Of a DNA stretch of 64,000 nucleotides, positions 34,404 through 48,923 are shown piece after piece. The DNA is taken from contig JAPTOF010000003.1 in assembly GCA_028554755.1 (NCBI GenBank), forward strand, positions 26,514,001-26,578,000, given 5' to 3'. This DNA comes from Cordia subcordata. Taxonomy: Eukaryota > Streptophyta > Magnoliopsida > Boraginales > Cordiaceae. The translations under genes were made by a program, and so were the position numbers. Numbering within the stretch: position 1 is the stretch's first letter; every line of letters starts with the position of its first letter. The notes under the pieces are model-generated. The model saw only the letters and a program-made list of their open reading frames with translations. It searched no databases and was not told where the DNA came from.

Positions 34404-35875
34404 ATGTTTTACTTATACACATGTTCAATTGAAGAAAAGAGTAACATGAATGCCGAGATTTGTGATCTTGATGCTTGTTGTGAAGATATGGATGATAATA
34501 TAAATGAGGATGTGGAAGATAATAGGAGGAACTCCTTACTATATGGAGGAATGATTTATCTTGAGCAGGTTGCATCTTCTACTACACCTATTGAAAGGGT
34601 GCCATTTTGAACTTCAGCATTGAAAGGTTGGCCATGGATTCTGGAACTCTTGAATGACAAGTCAAAATCAGATAGATGTAATCAAAATCTTCGTATGAAC
34701 AAAATTAATTTTTTGAGATTGTGTGAGTTGTTGGCAAGTACATATGAGGTATCATGTAGTAAAAATGTAAGGATCGAAGAGAAAGTTGCCATATTTTTAT
34801 ATATCGTTGGAAAAAGTGCAAGTAACAGAGCAACTCAAGAAAGATTTCAAAGATCTAGGGAAAGCATTCATAAGTATTTTCATGAGATTTTGGATGCTTT
34901 AGTGAAGATGTCTATTGAGAATATCAAATAAGAAAATGTGAAAGGAGTTCATCCGTATATTTATAATAATCCAAAATATCATCCACATTTTCAGGTATGT
35001 TATATTATTAATAAGTTATTTTTTATTTATCATTAATTCATTTAACATATAAAATTAAAATAGTTTAATTTAAAATTTTAATTGTTTTTTCTTTTTAGCA
35101 TTGTATTGGTGCAATTGATAGAACACATATTGAAGTTTCTTTATCAACTGAGAAGAGTTATCCATTTTATGGAAGAAAAGGATATCCAACTCAAAATATC
35201 GTGGCTGCTTATAATTTTGATATGTGTTTCACATATTGCGTAGCAGGATGGGAAGGTTCAGCACATGATACTCAAATATTTCTCGATACAATTCATAATC
35301 CAAGCAGAAACTTCAAACTACCTGTTGGAGGTTAGTTTTTTTTTTTTTTTTTTGGAGAAAAAAAATGCTAGCAAGTTTCTAAATTTGCACCCATCACTAT
35401 TTTTTTTTTTAATGTAGATCAATTTTATTTGGTTGATTCTAGATATCCAAACATGAAGGGATTCCTTGCTCCGTACAAAAATAATAAATATCATTTGCAA
35501 GATTATAGAAATAAAGATCCAAAAAATCCAAAAGAGCTTTTTAATTATTGTCATTCTTCATTAAGAACTATTATAGAGAGAACGTTTGGAGTGTGGAAGA
35601 ATAGATTTCAAATAATGAAAAAAATGCGTTGTGGATTTGATTGGGAAACACAAGTGAAATTAGTCCCTGCAACTATGGCACTTCACAATTATATTCGTCA
35701 ACAAAATTTAGATGATGTGTTTTTTGAAGAAGTGGTGGCTCAAAGTGATGAGGCCGTTCATCAGGAAAGTACAAACATCACGAGTGCTAGTGACAATATG
35801 AACCAGGGGGAGATGGATAAAATTCGCGATAATATTTGCTATAATATTTGGCAAAGGAGAGAATTTGTATTGTAA
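34404..35875 (+). pseudogene. Harbinger ORF2: DDE transposase (broken)
   Basis: Three exons: about 34404-34994, 35099-35330 and 35418-35875, with GT/AG introns. The N-terminal helix-turn-helix part includes GWPWILELLNDKSKSDRCNQ and NRATQERFQRSRESIHKYFH. The catalytic D-D-E is visible: D in GAIDRTHIEV, D in SAHDTQIFLD, E in IIERTFGVWKNRF. Two stops interrupt exon 1 in frame: TGA 34608-34610 (relatives have Arg, so CGA to TGA) and TAA 34929-34931. From 34932 to the end the frame is open and well preserved, so the loss of function is recent or depends on few changes. Confidence 0.9.
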
Positions 35876-36284
35876 ATGAATCACCATATTTATAGTTTAA
35901 TGATTGACAAAGTAGAGAAGTGCTCTGTAAACTTTTATAATTATGTATTAATATATTTGTTGTCACTTATATAATTTTTAAAATTTATTTAATACTTCTT
36001 TGAATTTTAATTTTATAATTAGTTACATTATAATAATATATGCGATGACACAAAAGGGTTATTTTTTGTCAAAATAGGTTATATTAACAATTGTAGAGTA
36101 AATTTATAATAGTTATTCACCAATCATTTCTATTATTAAACATTTCAGGGCATTTTGGTCAATTTAGCTTATTTTAGCATTTCAGATTATGCTAATGAGA
36201 CTCCAGACCAAACAATCTTTTTATATCAAACACTTATTTCTTATCAGACACTTATCAAATAAGACTATTCCAAACAAGCCATAA

Positions 36285-37330
36285 CTCACTATTCAAAAGT
36301 GGGCCAAAGAGGAAAAAAAAAATTACTTGTTGAAATGGTATGGGCAGCATTATTTTATTCCTTCTAATTAATTTTGTGACGCGCCATGCGACTTGGTCTT
36401 CGTGTAAGACTTTGATACGCGAGGAATCTGGTTTAACTTTGTCTTGTAACGCTGTTTCTACGTCATATTTCTTTAAAACACTAGCTAACAACGTATGGTA
36501 TGAAAAAGAAAAAGAAAGTTGCTTATCCTTAAAACGGAATGTCGTTGGTAGTATAAAAAACGGTTGGTGGAATTGGTTGACTTCGTCAAATATCACGAAA
36601 GTCAGAGGTCAACTCATACCAAGATTAGAGAGGGACAAAAATAGTGATTTGGTGTTTCACGCCTTCTCATCACTGGTTACAATTTGGTAAACGTCCTTTG
36701 GGAGCCGATCTTAATATTTTAAGATATTAAGCAATTTATGATGAAGGCGGGGGTGTTGAGGATTGAGCATATCTTAATATTTGTGATGAGGGAAGATGAT
36801 CGACTTAAAACAAAAACTTTTAGTATAACGAGTTATTGTTCTGGTACTTTAATATTAGAATAATATATATGCTAAATTATTTTTCGATAAAGAATATATG
36901 TAATTGTGTTAGAGTCCTCTTTTTTCTATAATCCATTTACTAATTTTTATATATTGGATAAAATTTCAGACTTCGATCTGTTGAATGCATAATATAATTC
37001 ATAATTTAATGAACAGAAATAACACGAAAAGATACAACAACCTCGTTGGACGACCAACATTATTGCAATTAAGTCTTTTCTTAATTTTCCGTCAACTATT
37101 ACTATACTTATTTCGGAAGGTATATATGTATTAACTAATTAGTATAATAAAGAACTAATGATTACGATTTCAATAAGCTGTATTATTTCTCCCCTTCAAA
37201 TTCTTGGAAGATTCAAATGTGAAATATAGAATTCGAAGTCTACTGATTTTAACACGTTAGAGAGCAACTTGTAATAATATAAAATAAAGACAGAAATTTC
37301 TCTTGGAAACACACTTCACATCATTCCTCT
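36285..37330. other. Upstream region of the subtilase gene
   Basis: Non-coding. An open frame on both strands at 36255-36690 lacks a recognisable domain and I leave it out. The promoter of the subtilase is expected at the right end. Confidence 0.4.
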
Positions 37331-37338
37331 TATAAATA
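37331..37338 (+). promoter_or_regulatory. TATA box of the subtilase gene
   Basis: TATAAATA lies 78 bp ahead of the ATG, leaving a leader of about 50 bases. Confidence 0.6.
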
Positions 37339-37415
37339 CTTCACCAGGTGCTTAAACCAATTAATATACAATTATCTAACTTCAGTAGAGTTTCCCTGAC
37401 AGCTATACAACAAAG

Positions 37416-42040
<4,625 letters not shown>

Positions 42041-42570
42041 ATTCTATTTAACCGTAATATATACAATGTGCGTGCGTACTTTTTGAGCATGAAAAAAATA
42101 AAACCATGATGGATGTAAACAATGGATTAAATAAAAATCTTTTCGTGTATTTTGAACTTCATTATATATAATAACAATAATTAGTATTTTTATGTGGTTT
42201 TAGTTAATAACAACTGATGTACAAATGAACGCGAGACTCAATATTCAGAAATAATCATGTAATAGATAAAATATTAATAACACCACGTAAGAAGTATATT
42301 TTCTTGCCATTTTTGTCACTTTTTTTATAAGCATATATATTTGAATGCTTACAGACACCAGCGGACAAAAATGTTCAGGACGCGAAGCAAAGAGAATAAG
42401 TGACAGGTACTCAATAGTTTTTTTTTTTTAAATACCGGTAAGATAATCTTTCCATTATTCCACTAAAATCAACAAGAATATACATCAGTTTGCAACAAAA
42501 ACTCCAGGTTGTACAAAAAAAAAAAAAAAAATCGACTTGTCTAGCTTCAAGGTACGTAACTCTTTCTTCA
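42041..42570. other. 3' flank of the subtilase gene
   Basis: AT-rich. It has a T run at 42419-42429 and an A run at 42515-42531 about 90 bp apart, with no clear duplication around them. No gene is seen. Confidence 0.4.
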
Positions 42571-42574
42571 CACA

Positions 42575-42695
42575 CACATATATATATATATATATACATA
42601 TGTATATATATATATATGTATGTATATATGTATGTATATATGTATATATATATATATGTATGTATATATGTATATATATATGTATGTATATATGT

Positions 42696-42726
<31 letters not shown>

Positions 42727-42740
42727 TATATATATATATA
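42575..42740. repeat. TA/TATG compound microsatellite
   Basis: (TA)n mixed with repeats of TATGTATATATGTA type. Open frames of Tyr-Ile-Cys repeats here on both strands are artefacts of the repeat. Confidence 0.95.
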
Positions 42741-43640
42741 GGGATCTTCGAATAAAGTTGAAGAATTCGAAGAGTATTGACATTTTCATTACATGAGTAC
42801 ACGACTCAGCCAAGTATTCGGTCATCCTCCAATTTAGATTCGTCACAGAAATATCGTATAATATGCTTCTTTTTTTTTTGCTCACTGCATTATTATCTTT
42901 CTTTTGGTAATATTGGTAAGAGACGAAAGGATCAATTCTGAAGGTCAACTGTTTATGTGACAGACTGTGGAATATATAAGTGGACATACATTATGCACGA
43001 CCTTATCCTTCATCTCAACTCTCTCTCTTCTTTGTGTGTTTGCAATTTGCAAGGATCATAGATAGACATAAGTCAACGCAAAGGATCGTTAATATTCATT
43101 TGTGAGGCATCTAGTGACAGTATGTTCACTTGGCTACATTTAGTCACACGTACACATGCATATAATATTTATCCCACATCAACCCTTTTTTCCTTCTCTT
43201 TTTTCATAACCATAAATTTATTAAACATGCAAATCCTATTCCCAGAGAGGTGAAATTATTTTGTGTCTCTTGATTTTTTATGTAGAATATATGCGTCACC
43301 AAAAAATATATTAGTGGAGAATTTTATAAGTGGGATATGTTTGAAGGACTAAATCTATTCAAGAACTATCTTAGAAAAAGAAATTAATTAGAGAAAAAAA
43401 CATTATATATAACAAGCTTAACATTGATTTTGTTATTCTTTAATTTATAAATACTGTAAACATGAAATATGGGTTATAATGTAAAAGATAGGACACAAAT
43501 ATCAATTACACATAAATCAATTTGCAATTTCTTTCTTCAATTTTTCTTTGTTTTTTGTTTTAATATATTTCTCGGGATATAGGAGTAGTTGAGTGTCTGT
43601 AGGTGGGCGGCTTGGGAAAATAGCATATGCTTTTTGGGGC
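42741..43640. other. Upstream region of the SIS-like gene
   Basis: AT-rich non-coding DNA with a long T run at 42867-42879. Nothing else recognised. Confidence 0.4.
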
Positions 43641-43641
43641 C

Positions 43642-43648
43642 TATAAAT
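43642..43648 (+). promoter_or_regulatory. TATA box of the SIS-like gene
   Basis: CCTATAAATTG lies 80 bp before the ATG, in a locally GC-richer context. Confidence 0.6.
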
Positions 43649-43721
43649 TGCAGCTACCCTTTACTTCGCCTGGAGCAGGCAAAGCAAGTTAGTTGGTGAT
43701 TCATCTTCGTCATTTGCTTGT

Positions 43722-44899
43722 ATGGATCTTTTTGGTCCAAATAAGCACTCCATGAAATCATCATTATTCTTTGATTCTATTTTCGGCCCATCCTCCAGGG
43801 TATCACTAGCTAATTAATCAATCTTTAATTACCTTTTGCTTCTTTTCTGCATTTGTTTATCTCTTCTCTTTCATTATTTACTGGTTTCAACTATACAAAA
43901 ATAATTGATTAAAGGGCCGGGGAAAAATTCAACTATTAATCCAAGCATATTTAATACTCATAGGCTATTATTAATTAAGCCATAAGGGCTAATAAATTTT
44001 GTTTAACATTTGACTCTTAAGGGACTAGGGAGAGACTCCACTGATTTTGGAAATATAGCATTGCTGAGAAAGCCTGAGCAGGGGGGACAATTCAATGACG
44101 CCAAACATGATGCTTCAGGTTCGTGAAATTTGATTCAATTTGTCTTTGGCTTGTACCAATTGCTTATGATAGATAATTCAATTTAAAAATAAAAAATGTG
44201 TCTGCCGCAATGTTCAGATACATAATTATTTGGGGGGGGGGGGGGGTGGAAAAGAAACAAGTGAAGGTATCAATAATTCTCTGTGCAGATTATACTTGTA
44301 GGAGCGGGGGAGAAAACAGTGGGATCAATAAGAAGGACAAGAGCTCAATCTTTCAGAATGAAGCAGTAGATTCTTGCTACTTCAGCTCATCAATTTTCTA
44401 TGGGGGCCAAGAAATTTATTCTCCAGCTAGCCACAACACCCCTTCTCATCATCTTGTAAGTGCAAAGATCCTTTTAAAATTAAATAGCATAGCTTTTTAT
44501 GTGATCAGTCGTAAATGCACAATATCTTTTTAGGTTTATTGTACTAATCTTACAGTGTCTGTGTATCTTTTAAAATTAAGATCATTTCCCGTTACTCTCC
44601 ATTTTGCATTTACGACTGACCACAGGAAAGTGATGTATAGTTTACTATATTTTATATCAATAACCTCTTAATTTTGTCATACTGGCATTTACCTTGGTCA
44701 GTTGAAGAAAGACGAGGAAGATGACGATTTAAATGGAAACAATCTAAATTGGGCTTTAAGAGGAAATTGGTGGCAAGGTTTGATATACTTGCACAGCTAA
44801 TATGATTATATGAATAACATTCATTTCAAAGTCTAATTTACATGGCAAATCAACTGAAACACAATTCTTGATAATACTGCAGGATCACTCTATTACTAG
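43722..44899 (+). CDS. Small serine-rich plant-specific protein, SIS-like (Salt Induced Serine rich family)
   Basis: CDS join(43722..43799,44022..44118,44289..44455,44702..44777,44883..44899), 144 aa, every intron GT/AG and the sum exactly in frame. Landmarks of the family are MDLFGP at the start, FFDSIFGPSS (a DxIFGP motif), LGRDS after the first intron, FSSSIFYGGQEIYSP in the middle, and the terminal GNWWQGSLYY. There is no signal peptide, membrane segment or known fold. The family is plant-only and, from memory, its Arabidopsis member SIS (At5g02020) is salt-induced; biochemical role unknown. Exon 5 is only 17 bp and encodes the conserved SLYY end, so gene finders will easily miss it. Intron 2 contains a run of about 15 G. 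Confidence 0.85.
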
Positions 44900-46320
44900 T
44901 TCCCCATGGTACACATGTCATGCAGAATATCAATCTGTAGAAGAGGTATTCCAGAAATAATTTCCTATACTGGTTTATGAAATTCTTAACCTTTCACTTG
45001 TATGCTGTGAACAAATCGCACCCCGCCGTTGAGTTCAGTGTTCTTGTACCATATGAATATATGATTCACTTATTTTCAGTAACAATTAAATTTTTTTTTC
45101 AAACTGTTACAGGGTTGGAGAGATCGTGCACCTCTATAATTTGTGTTGCCGGTAAATCTTGAAATGGAGAGAGTAGTGGCAGACTTTGGATATATTGCTC
45201 CAGTTCCACTTCTGCTTTCCTTATTTTTCACTCGGTCTATTGGGGAAGTCGTCTTCTTTTATGGATTTCCTGTTCCACTATTTTTGAAAAAAAAAAAAAA
45301 AATCTACCTTTTAATAGCCAATGTAGCTAATTAACATTGTCGCAAATCCAATTATCTAATATGAATAAATTAGAATTTTTAAATTTGATGTGTAAGGTCT
45401 TAAATCGTGTCTTAACCTATACACTGATTAAACTACCATTTATAAATATACAAGAGAAATCCTAAATCACTTAAAAAATGACAACTTAAATATAACTCAT
45501 AATTATATGAAAACTAGGACACCTTTGTTCAAAATATAAGCCACAATCCTAAAGACACAAATGAGTTTCTCTTCATGAGAAACAAAATCTTTCGTCATCT
45601 TCCAGCTCACGATGCAGATGACATTTGATTAATTTGATTCCTGTCTGGATTTTTCCTTCAGGTTTGGTGGGGGTAGGGGGTGAAAACCATCTATTGCATT
45701 TATTAGATCCTTCGGCATCTTTGTAGCCCATGTGATATGGTGCTGATTCTTATAGTGGCGGTATGCTTCCAGTAAATTCTTCAACTTGATATTATTATAC
45801 CAAGAGATGCTAATTTCTAGAAGACATATGATAGGATGATCTACAGAAAGCAACAGATGTATAACTAAAAGATTCGGGTACATAGGAACCTTTCGCGGAT
45901 TTCTACTTAAAGATGGAGATGCTTGAATCGGGGTAAGAAAATCCAATAGAAATTTGTGGATCATAACTCTCACTGACCTTACAAAATACTCAAAAGCAAT
46001 CTTATATTCTTATTCGAAAAAATCATTTTGTTCGCATTTTAACTCCTTGAGTTATGTCATTGGCTTACGTGTATCGGTCGAGCTTCATGGTTAAGAGCAT
46101 TGAATTGATCTGAATGATCATATACCATTTTATGGGATGGAATACAATTAAAGCAAAAGGCAAATCATATTAGACAAGAGTATTAATTTATTGATTATTA
46201 ATCAGAAAGTCCGACATGACAAGATCAGCTGAGTGATCTATGAAGGTACATGATTCCAGGACACTTGTCATACTAAAACCAAATATATTACAATCTTGGA
46301 AGCAAAACTGGTGATCTTCA
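44900..46320. other. 3' flank of the SIS-like gene and 3' flank of the LTP gene, with an unassigned open frame
   Basis: 44900-45170 is probably 3' untranslated sequence. On the minus strand 45629-45973 holds an uninterrupted 114-codon frame starting MRVMIHKFLLDFL, with LLEAYRHYKNQHHITWATKM and a Pro-rich end. I do not recognise it and there is no paralogue in the window. It could be a chance frame or a gene fragment. Confidence 0.3.
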
Positions 46321-46324
46321 CTCT

Positions 46325-46789
46325 TCAGGGCACTGAGTATGCTGCAAAACAGAAACATGATCTCAAAATCATTAATATCTTCGGAGTCATTCTTTTAACG
46401 GTTGAAAGAATAATATATAGCATTGCCCGATAATTTATGAAGACGTTACCTCCACACTTGTATCCAACGGGACGGTTAGCGAGGTTACAGCGCTTGGGGA
46501 TGGTAATGGCAACTTCTGGTTTGACACCAGCGTTTTTGGCAGTGTCAGAAAGCATAACAGCACAGAGGCATTTTGGATTCTCTCCAAGTTTCTTGACCTG
46601 GGCGCAGCATCTGCTGGAAACAGGGGCATTTGTATCTTGCGCAGCAGATGCACAAGGAATAAGCTTCATGGCTTCCATATCAGGAGATGATGTTCCACAT
46701 TCACCAGCCCCATTTACACCACCCAGGCCTGCGATAGCTAGCAAAACAAGGAATCCCAAGGCGCAGAGATACTTCATTGGGCTCTCCAT
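46325..46789 (-). CDS. Secreted non-specific lipid-transfer-like protein (8-Cys, bifunctional inhibitor/LTP family)
   Basis: CDS complement(join(46325..46341,46450..46789)), 118 aa. A signal peptide of about 27 residues (LCALGFLVLLAIAGLGG core, cut near VNGA/GECG) leads into the eight-cysteine scaffold C-C-CC-CxC-C-C (ECG, PCAS, RCC, KCLCAV, KRCN, KCG). ITIPKRCNLANRPVGYKCG and the last exon's AYSVP end match the family of Arabidopsis At5g05960 and At3g53980, as I remember them. Such proteins bind lipids or act in cuticle and defence outside the cell; the substrate here is unknown. The second exon codes for five residues only. Reading through the intron would give a false longer end. TATAAAT lies 51 bp upstream. 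Confidence 0.9.
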   Translation of the reverse strand: MESPMKYLCALGFLVLLAIAGLGGVNGAGECGTSSPDMEAMKLIPCASAAQDTNAPVSSRCCAQVKKLGENPKCLCAVMLSDTAKNAGVKPEVAITIPKRCNLANRPVGYKCGGNVFINYRAMLYIILSTVKRMTPKILMILRSCFCFAAYSVP

Positions 46790-46839
46790 TTCTTAATTCC
46801 TTCATCTGCAATGCGTTTAATCCCACAAATTTCGGAAGG

Positions 46840-46846
46840 ATTTATA
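46840..46846 (-). promoter_or_regulatory. TATA box of the LTP-like gene
   Basis: The minus strand reads CTATAAATCC here, 51 bp ahead of the ATG at 46789. Confidence 0.6.
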
Positions 46847-48299
46847 GTGGATTTGTGGCTTGATTGTTGCTTCCATGTGTCATGCACCATTGATTGTGGT
46901 GGAGAAGGCACTAACCAAACACTCATTTTTCTATTGCTGCACTAGCCAGCCAAAATAAATTCCCAGGACTAAGTGGCCAGTTTATGGATATATGTACATA
47001 TATAGTATGGTGAGTGCAAAGTCTTCATAATCATTGTATTAACATTTTCTACACCAATAAAATGTAGAAAGTGGGGATAATAGAAGGCAGCTGTCAGCAG
47101 ATGAATGAGCTATTCTTTCTTCCGGGAACCAGCTTATAATCTGCAAAAAAAATATTCACATGTTTAGTTAAAAGGTGTATAAATCACTTTTAGGTGCTTA
47201 CAAATATGTAAAAAGTAAATCATGGGTACTAACTCTTTTTTACCAACTTATAACTTATAAGTGCTTTTTTTTTATCATATAGATAAGAATTATTTTACCT
47301 TTCAACGCACTAGATAATTTTAGACTATTGATTAATGAATAGTCTTTTTGTAATCGACTTAATAATACTGCTGCTTATAAACACTTGTATATCAAATATC
47401 TGAAGAGCTTATAAGCACATACATATTATTTAAACACTTTGTTATTTTTCATGACTTTGACATAACTTTCTACTTATAATGTAAGAATTAAATAAGCAAA
47501 GTCAAACGGTCTCTAAATCCGAAAGTGGTGAAGTTATCACGATCAGTTTATTCTAACTAAATTTCTTTGAGAAAAAGAAAAAACTTTTGGGTCTGCCGGA
47601 GGTGCAGTTTGCCAGACTGACGGCATTCATGAGTTATTTTTTCTCAAAACAACGTGGATAACATTTTGTTGTGATGTGAACTCAACCAATTTGATTCCAA
47701 AAATCTCTCTTCATTCGAGAGATGGAACATATACAACATATTGCTTCAATTTCTTAATTTGTTAATATATTGTTTCAATTGTTTAACATTATAAAATTCA
47801 ATCAACAAAAATTAATCCACTAGTCAATTGTTTCAATTGTTTAACATTATAAAATTGTTTCAAAACTTTGCTTTGAAGCAACTCTTTCATGTTTGGATGG
47901 AAACGAATCCCAGGATATTCCAAGAATGAAGCCAGAAGTGAAGAAGTCATTAGGGTAACATCTTTTTTATGTAAAAACAAATGTCTATAGGAAGGGAAAG
48001 TCGAAAAACAACATCCTCAAAAGGAGCATTTGTAGATCAGAGTATTGAGCTTACTTAGGCATTGAATGCTTTTGTCTCGCTTGACAAGTGTTGTTAATTT
48101 TTTATGAAGTACTTAGTCTTTTAGGGGGAAAAACATGTTTTATCAAAATAATGTTTCACCCTTATTAAAATGATAAGAATTTACATATTAAACGTAAAAT
48201 CTATTTTTGTATGATAGATATTCTTATACTATGAAAAAGAGTTCAACCAACAATTATCACAATTTTTATTTTATTGAATTGCTTCACCTATCAACAAAA
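46847..48299. other. Intergenic DNA, upstream of the LTP gene
   Basis: AT-rich. Apart from a MITE remnant ending at 47513 (listed separately) I see no gene. A 40-bp phrase around 'caattgtttaacattataaaattg' is duplicated at 47775-47797 and 47831-47860. Confidence 0.4.
47155..47513. mobile_element. Tourist-like MITE remnant
   Basis: The right end, ATAAGCAAAGTCAAACGGTCTC followed by TAA (47514-47516), closely resembles the right end of the MITE at 53035-53423 and has the same TAA target. The left end is unclear. Confidence 0.5.
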
Positions 48300-48640
48300 G
48301 GGCATTTGTAGTGTGTTTGGAATGATCTTATTTTAAGATACTTATCCTATTAAAATAGATATCTTATAAGATTTAAGATATTTTATCACTTGTACCATGC
48401 ATTCTATAGTTGTAAAAAATAATATAGGATGGATTACTTATTTCTTATAAGATAAAACATATGATTTTGGTTTAAATTTTTATAGGATGCATGATAATAT
48501 TTCTTAAATCTTATAAAATATACATTCATTTCAATAGAATAAGTATCTTAAAATAAAATTATAACAACCAGAACATTAGTCCAGTGGTATGATTCTCGCT
48601 TAGGGTGCGACAGGTCCCGAGTTCAATTCTCGGAATGCCC
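48300..48640 (+). tRNA. tRNA-Pro (AGG), interrupted by a MITE
   Basis: 48300-48308 reads GGGCATTTG and 48579-48640 continues GTCCAGTGGTATGATTC... to ...CTCGGAATGCCC. Joined, they give a 71-nt tRNA with a perfect 7-bp acceptor stem (GGGCATT/AATGCCC), D-arm, anticodon loop TTAGGGT (anticodon AGG, proline) and T-arm CCGAG-TTCAATT-CTCGG. One anticodon-stem pair (C-C, positions 27-43) is mismatched. The 267-bp insertion between the parts disrupts the acceptor stem and A box, so this copy cannot be made into a normal tRNA. The stretch from 48571 alone looks tRNA-like (GAACATT...) but pairs poorly. Confidence 0.75.
48309..48575. mobile_element. Tourist-like MITE inside the tRNA-Pro gene
   Basis: Inverted ends TAGTGTGTTTGGAATGATC...TTATTTTAAGATAC on the left and, inverted, TGTTCTGGTTGTTATAATTTTATTTTAAGATAC on the right. 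Flanking triplets are TTG (48306-48308) and TTA (48576-48578), one change from the TTA duplication expected for PIF/Harbinger. The left end resembles the right end of the Harbinger element at 36281 (TGTTTGGAAT, then TCTTATTT). Confidence 0.7.
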
Positions 48641-48648
48641 TACCTTTC

Positions 48649-48655
48649 TTTTTTT
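48649..48655 (+). terminator. Pol III terminator of the tRNA-Pro gene
   Basis: A run of seven T nine bases after the last base of the tRNA, as expected for RNA polymerase III. Confidence 0.6.
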
Positions 48656-48923
48656 GTCTTCTGTCCTTCTGACCGCTAAGTGCCACGGAGAAGCGAGCTT
48701 TATTTTATTTTATTTTTCTTTTCCACCGGTGAAGTCAGCTTTAAGGGGAGCATCAGTTGTCGAACAATAAATAATTTTGTACAAGATTACCAGTCTAAGC
48801 AAAATATCATAAAAATGCTCAACTAATAAAGAAAATGAAGATTAGCTGGTGAATACAATGTGTTCTTTCTATAGGAGATACACTGTGACGAATCTTTTAG
48901 AACTTCAACAAATCTATATGTCT

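Larger units (their letters stand above)
7558..36281 (+). mobile_element. PIF/Harbinger transposon, split by nested retrotransposons
   Basis: The outermost unit of the nest. The right end, read inwards on the minus strand, is TGGCTTGTTTGGAATAGTC; the left end is TGCTGTGTTTGTTTACAGC. Both are followed by ATAAG-rich subterminal sequence and both are flanked by TAA (7555-7557, 36282-36284), the duplication typical of this superfamily. It contains the Myb/SANT ORF1 (33279-34235) and the DDE transposase ORF2 (34404-35875), both on the plus strand. Removing the retroelement block 7975-31471 leaves about 5.2 kb, a usual size for an autonomous Harbinger. The left end is inferred from TSD and partial TIR similarity. 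If it is wrong, the element still ends at 36281 but begins somewhere after 31472. Confidence 0.6.

Noticed and set aside
36255..36690. Open frames of 113 and 116 codons on opposite strands upstream of the subtilase
   Set aside because: Mutual shadows without a recognisable domain; neither can be supported as a gene.
42485..42987. Open frames over the second TA-rich microsatellite
   Set aside because: Same reason; reading frames arise from the repeat.
48571..48640. A stand-alone tRNA-Pro starting GAACATT
   Set aside because: Its acceptor stem has two mismatches and the D-arm is short by one base; joining the GGGCATTTG at 48300-48308 gives a far better tRNA, so the gene is read as split.
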